Shown here one piece after another: positions 53,111-55,807 of a stretch of DNA of 55,807 nt. Made by a program: the position numbers and the translations under genes. Below the pieces are notes generated by a model, which saw only the letters and a list, made by a program, of their open reading frames with translations, did not search any database and was not told the origin of the DNA. Each line of letters starts with the position of its first letter. Position 1 is the first letter of the stretch. Source of the stretch: Planctomycetaceae bacterium (GTDB lineage: Bacteria > Planctomycetota > UBA1135 > GCA-002686595). The DNA is taken from assembly GCA_011525785.1 (NCBI GenBank), contig WYBT01000034.1:1-55807 (forward strand), written 5' to 3'.

Positions 53111-55285
53111 ATGCAGCACAGTGTCGGCGGAAACCTGGCGCGCCCCGATGGACCGGACAAGGTCCGCGGACGCGCGGCGTATGTCGCCGATTTGCACGTT
53201 CCCGGCGCGTGGGTCGGTGGAGTCGTCCGCGCCGACCTCCCGCGCGGCTTGGTGCGACGTTTCGAGTTCGATACGAGCTTCGACTTCACGCGCGTCGTGC
53301 TCGCGGGCCCGGCCGACGTTCCCGGCGCCAACGTGGTGGCGATGATCCTCGAGGACCAACCGCTGCTCGCGGAGCGGGAGTTCGAACACTTCGCCGAGCC
53401 GTTGCTGCTGGTCGCCGCGCCCGACGACGCCACGTTGAAGGCGGCGCTGGCCTCGATTCGCCCCGTGCTCGAGCCGCGCGAGCCCGTGCTCGATCCGCGC
53501 GCGAGCGAGCGCGTGTTCAAGCGCATCACGATCGCCAAGGGCGACGCGTTGGAGCAGTTGGCGCGCGCGGCGCTCGTCCTCGAAGCCGAGTACGAGACCG
53601 CCAGCCAGGAGCAGATGTACATCGAGCCGCAGGGCGTGCTCGCCTTCCCTCCCGATGAACACGGCGTCCTGACCGTCCACGGCTCGCTGCAGTGCCCCTA
53701 CTACGTGCACAAGGCGCTGCTGCGTGCGCTGGGCCTCCCCGCGGAGCGCGTGCGCGTGATCCAGGCCGCGACCGGCGGCGGATTCGGCGGCAAGGAGGAC
53801 TACCCCTCGATCCTCGCTTCGCACGCGGCCGTGCTCGCCCTCAAGTCCGGCCGGCCCGTGCGCATGATCCACGATCGACACGAGGACCTGCTCGCGACGC
53901 CCAAGCGCCATCCGAGCATCGTCCGCCACCGCACGGCAGTCGACCGCGACGGCCGATTGCTGGCGATGCACATCGATGTGCTGTTCGACGGCGGCGCGTA
54001 CACCACGCTCTCGCCGGTCGTGCTCTCGCGCGGCTGCATTCACGCTGCCGGTCCGTACAAGTGCGAGCACGTGCTCATCGAGGGGCGCGCCGTCGCCACC
54101 AACCACGTGCCCTATGGCGCATTCCGCGGCTTCGGCGCGCCGCAGACGTGCTTCGCGATCGAGCGGCAGATGGACGCGATCGCCGCAAAGCTGCGCATCC
54201 ATCCGCTCGAGCTGCGGCGGCGCAACATGCTGCGCGCAGGAGATACGACGGCGACCGGACAAGTGCTGCGCACGAGCGTCGGCGCCGAGCCCGTGATGGA
54301 GCGCATCGCCGCGCGCACTCACTTCGACGCGCACGACTGGCGCGCGCCGCGCACCGGTCGCGTGCGCCGCGGCCGCGGCTTCTCGTTCTTCTTCCACGGC
54401 GCGGGCTTCACCGGCGCGGGCGAGGAAATGCTCAAGGCGCGCATCGCGGTCGAACTCACGCGCGACGGCCGCGCGCTCGTGCGCAGCGCCTCGACCGAGT
54501 TCGGCCAGGGCACGTTGACGATGTTCAAGGCCATCGCCGCAGACGCGCTCGGCGCCGAGCCGCAGGACATCGAGCTCGCGCCCGCCGACACCTTCGAAGC
54601 TCCCAACTCCGGCCCGACCGTCGCGTCGCGCACCTGCATGATCGTCGGCGGCTTGCTCGCGCGCTCGTGCCGCGAGCTCGCGCAGCGCATCGGCGGCGAA
54701 GGCGAGTTCCGCGCACGCGCAAGAGCTTTCGTTGAGCGTGGCGGCGAGGGCCGCATCGAAGCGACCTACCACTCCCCCGCCGGCCTTCAGTGGGACGACG
54801 CGCACTACCGCGGCGACGCGTATCCCGCCTATGGCTGGGCCGCGGATGTCGCCGAGGTCGAAGTCGATCTCGACACCTTCGAAGTGCGCGTCGTGAAGCT
54901 CACCAGCGCCGTCGACTGCGGCAAGGCGATCCAGCCGCAGATGGTCGTCGGCCAATTCGAAGGCGGCACGCTGCAGGCCGTGGGCTTCGCGCACCTCGAA
55001 GTCGTGACGAACCGCAACGGACGCGTTCAGCAAGACCGCATGGCGACCTGCATCATCCCCACCACCCTCGACGCGCCGCAGTTCGAGACCGAGCTCGTGG
55101 AAGTCCCCTTCGAGCACGGCCCGTTCGGCGCGAAGGGCATCGGCGAAATGCCCATGGACGGCGGCGCGCCGGCGGTGCTGTCGGCGATCGAGGACGCGCT
55201 CGGCATCCACGTGCAGCGCGTCCCGGCGACGGCGGAGCACTTGCTGGAGCTGTGGCTCGCGGCGCATCCCCAGGAGCGGCTGTGA
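53111..55285 (+). CDS. Xanthine dehydrogenase-family molybdopterin-binding (large) subunit
   Basis: 724 residues, full length for the molybdopterin subunit. After the domain 1 start (GPDKVRGRAAYVADLHVPG), it contains the glycine loop ATGGGFGGKEDYP and GAFRGFGAPQTCFAIE. A STEFGQGTLTM block and the active-site E679 in FGAKGIGEMP complete it. This is the CoxL/XdhB-type fold that hydroxylates purines, aldehydes or CO, among others. The absence of the CoxL-type AYRCSFR signature argues against CO dehydrogenase. Its stop overlaps the start of the Fe-S subunit gene (GTGA), so the two are coupled. An FAD subunit gene is not present in the window. Confidence 0.92.
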   Translation: MQHSVGGNLARPDGPDKVRGRAAYVADLHVPGAWVGGVVRADLPRGLVRRFEFDTSFDFTRVVLAGPADVPGANVVAMILEDQPLLAEREFEHFAEPLLLVAAPDDATLKAALASIRPVLEPREPVLDPRASERVFKRITIAKGDALEQLARAALVLEAEYETASQEQMYIEPQGVLAFPPDEHGVLTVHGSLQCPYYVHKALLRALGLPAERVRVIQAATGGGFGGKEDYPSILASHAAVLALKSGRPVRMIHDRHEDLLATPKRHPSIVRHRTAVDRDGRLLAMHIDVLFDGGAYTTLSPVVLSRGCIHAAGPYKCEHVLIEGRAVATNHVPYGAFRGFGAPQTCFAIERQMDAIAAKLRIHPLELRRRNMLRAGDTTATGQVLRTSVGAEPVMERIAARTHFDAHDWRAPRTGRVRRGRGFSFFFHGAGFTGAGEEMLKARIAVELTRDGRALVRSASTEFGQGTLTMFKAIAADALGAEPQDIELAPADTFEAPNSGPTVASRTCMIVGGLLARSCRELAQRIGGEGEFRARARAFVERGGEGRIEATYHSPAGLQWDDAHYRGDAYPAYGWAADVAEVEVDLDTFEVRVVKLTSAVDCGKAIQPQMVVGQFEGGTLQAVGFAHLEVVTNRNGRVQQDRMATCIIPTTLDAPQFETELVEVPFEHGPFGAKGIGEMPMDGGAPAVLSAIEDALGIHVQRVPATAEHLLELWLAAHPQERL

Positions 55286-55807
55286 AACTCGATTTCGAAG
55301 TCAACGGCGAGCGGCGTGAGCTCGAGGTCGATCCGCTGCGGCGGCTGCTCGACGTGCTGCGCGAGGACCTGGGCCTCACGGGCACGAAGGAAGGCTGCGG
55401 CGAGGGCGAGTGCGGCGCGTGCACGGTGCTCGTCGACGGAGTGGCCGTGAATTCGTGCCTCGTGCCTGCGTGCCAGGTCGCTGCTGCGCGCGTCGAGACG
55501 ATCGAAAACCGCAGCTTCGAAGGCGTCGGCGAGGCCTTCCTGCGCGAAGGCGGCGCGCAGTGCGGCATCTGCACGCCGGGGATGATCGTGATGACGCGCG
55601 CGTGGCTCGACGAGTGCGCGCAGCGCGGCGTCACGCCCGATGAGCAAGGCGCGCGCGAGGCGCTCGCCGGCAATCTGTGCCGCTGCACCGGCTACGGGGC
55701 GATCCTGCGTTCGGCGTTGAACGTACCGAGCCAGAGCAATCTGTCCCACGCCGTGGTTGTACGGTGCCAGAGCAATCTGTCCCACACCGCCGATACTCCC
55801 AGCTCGC
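55282..55807 (+). CDS. 2Fe-2S (small) subunit of xanthine dehydrogenase-family enzyme, 3' end disrupted or cut
   Basis: At least 175 residues; the frame is still open at the window end. The GTG start overlaps the large-subunit stop by 4 nt. The plant-type 2Fe-2S cluster is C39, C44, C47 and C59 in EGCGEGECGACTV; the second cluster uses C94, C97, C133 and C135 (QCGICTPG, then NLCRCTGY). Both are intact. After LRSAL at residue 146 the sequence no longer resembles the family and reads through two copies of a 19-bp direct repeat. The natural C-terminus is probably lost to an inserted element; alternatively the protein simply has an odd tail. Confidence 0.85.
   Translation, partial: MKLDFEVNGERRELEVDPLRRLLDVLREDLGLTGTKEGCGEGECGACTVLVDGVAVNSCLVPACQVAAARVETIENRSFEGVGEAFLREGGAQCGICTPGMIVMTRAWLDECAQRGVTPDEQGAREALAGNLCRCTGYGAILRSALNVPSQSNLSHAVVVRCQSNLSHTADTPSS
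55731..55785. repeat. Two 19-bp direct repeats, IS-end-like
   Basis: CCAGAGCAATCTGTCCCAC occurs at 55731-55749 and 55767-55785, a 36-bp period, right after family similarity stops in the Fe-S subunit. Multiple short repeats containing TGTCCCA are typical of the ends of some IS21- or IS481-type elements. No transposase gene is visible before the window ends. Confidence 0.65.

Noticed and set aside
55731..55785. Start of a CRISPR array (19-bp repeat, 17-bp gap)
   Set aside because: Only two copies with a spacer shorter than any CRISPR type, and the bases match IS-end-like repeats better.

Overview
The window is very GC-rich, densely packed and strand-mixed, with strong G/C preference at third codon positions. 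The gene content suggests a member of the Planctomycetota or a close relative, though no marker gene is present to prove it. The supporting traits are abundant ECF-type sigma factors, a Hanks-type Ser/Thr kinase divergent from a sigma factor, a sigma factor fused through a membrane segment to carboxypeptidase-regulatory-like repeats, several secreted proteins sharing one Cys-rich C-terminal domain, several SGNH hydrolases, and a signal-peptide-bearing methyltransferase.

Layout. At 1-2710 (minus) lies the 5' part of a large NLR-like protein: Cap4/DUF4297-like nuclease, STAND NTPase and near-identical TPRs, the architecture of antiviral Avs proteins. It runs off the left edge. Next come a radical SAM/SPASM protein (2878-4098, minus), the sigma-membrane fusion (4289-6985), PgeF (7137-7883), a Spy/LTXXQ-like membrane protein and an SGNH hydrolase (9163-10473). 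Then come a secreted P-domain/trypsin-like protease (10780-13533), a degenerate PhoD-like protein (13670-14920, minus), an exported carboxypeptidase-regulatory-like protein (15070-16449) and an exported gingipain-like (C25, caspase-fold) protein (16562-18904, minus).

The most unusual locus is 19188-25798. A CHAT protease-STAND NTPase-TPR protein (21018-24902) is followed after 12 nt by an ECF sigma factor. The sigma gene overlaps by 4 nt a gene for a 67-residue protein. Divergently, a leaderless subtilase is followed by a free-standing I9/propeptide-like protein. This layout recalls CHAT-protease/sigma-factor logic known from type III-E CRISPR (TPR-CHAT, Csx30, RpoE), but here with a STAND switch and no CRISPR. 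I propose it as a candidate protease-gated sigma-factor signalling or conflict system.

The remainder is mostly housekeeping and envelope functions. It holds a DUF4136-like lipoprotein, TsaC/Sua5, an SGNH hydrolase with an NPCBM-like domain, a lipoprotein-type methyltransferase, a GT39-like membrane protein, and the kinase/sigma divergent pair (31859-35439). Two tandem PD40 beta-propeller paralogues, a DPP-IV-like S9 peptidase with a VHL-beta-like domain, an orphan PabA/TrpG and another secreted Cys-rich-domain protein follow. After these come a two-domain VOC protein, a DUF4886-like SGNH protein, two histidine kinases flanking an FAD oxidoreductase, a second GT39-like protein, and a molybdenum hydroxylase pair. 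The Fe-S subunit of that pair appears to be interrupted at the right edge by a sequence carrying IS-end-like direct repeats. No rRNA, convincing tRNA or CRISPR array was seen.
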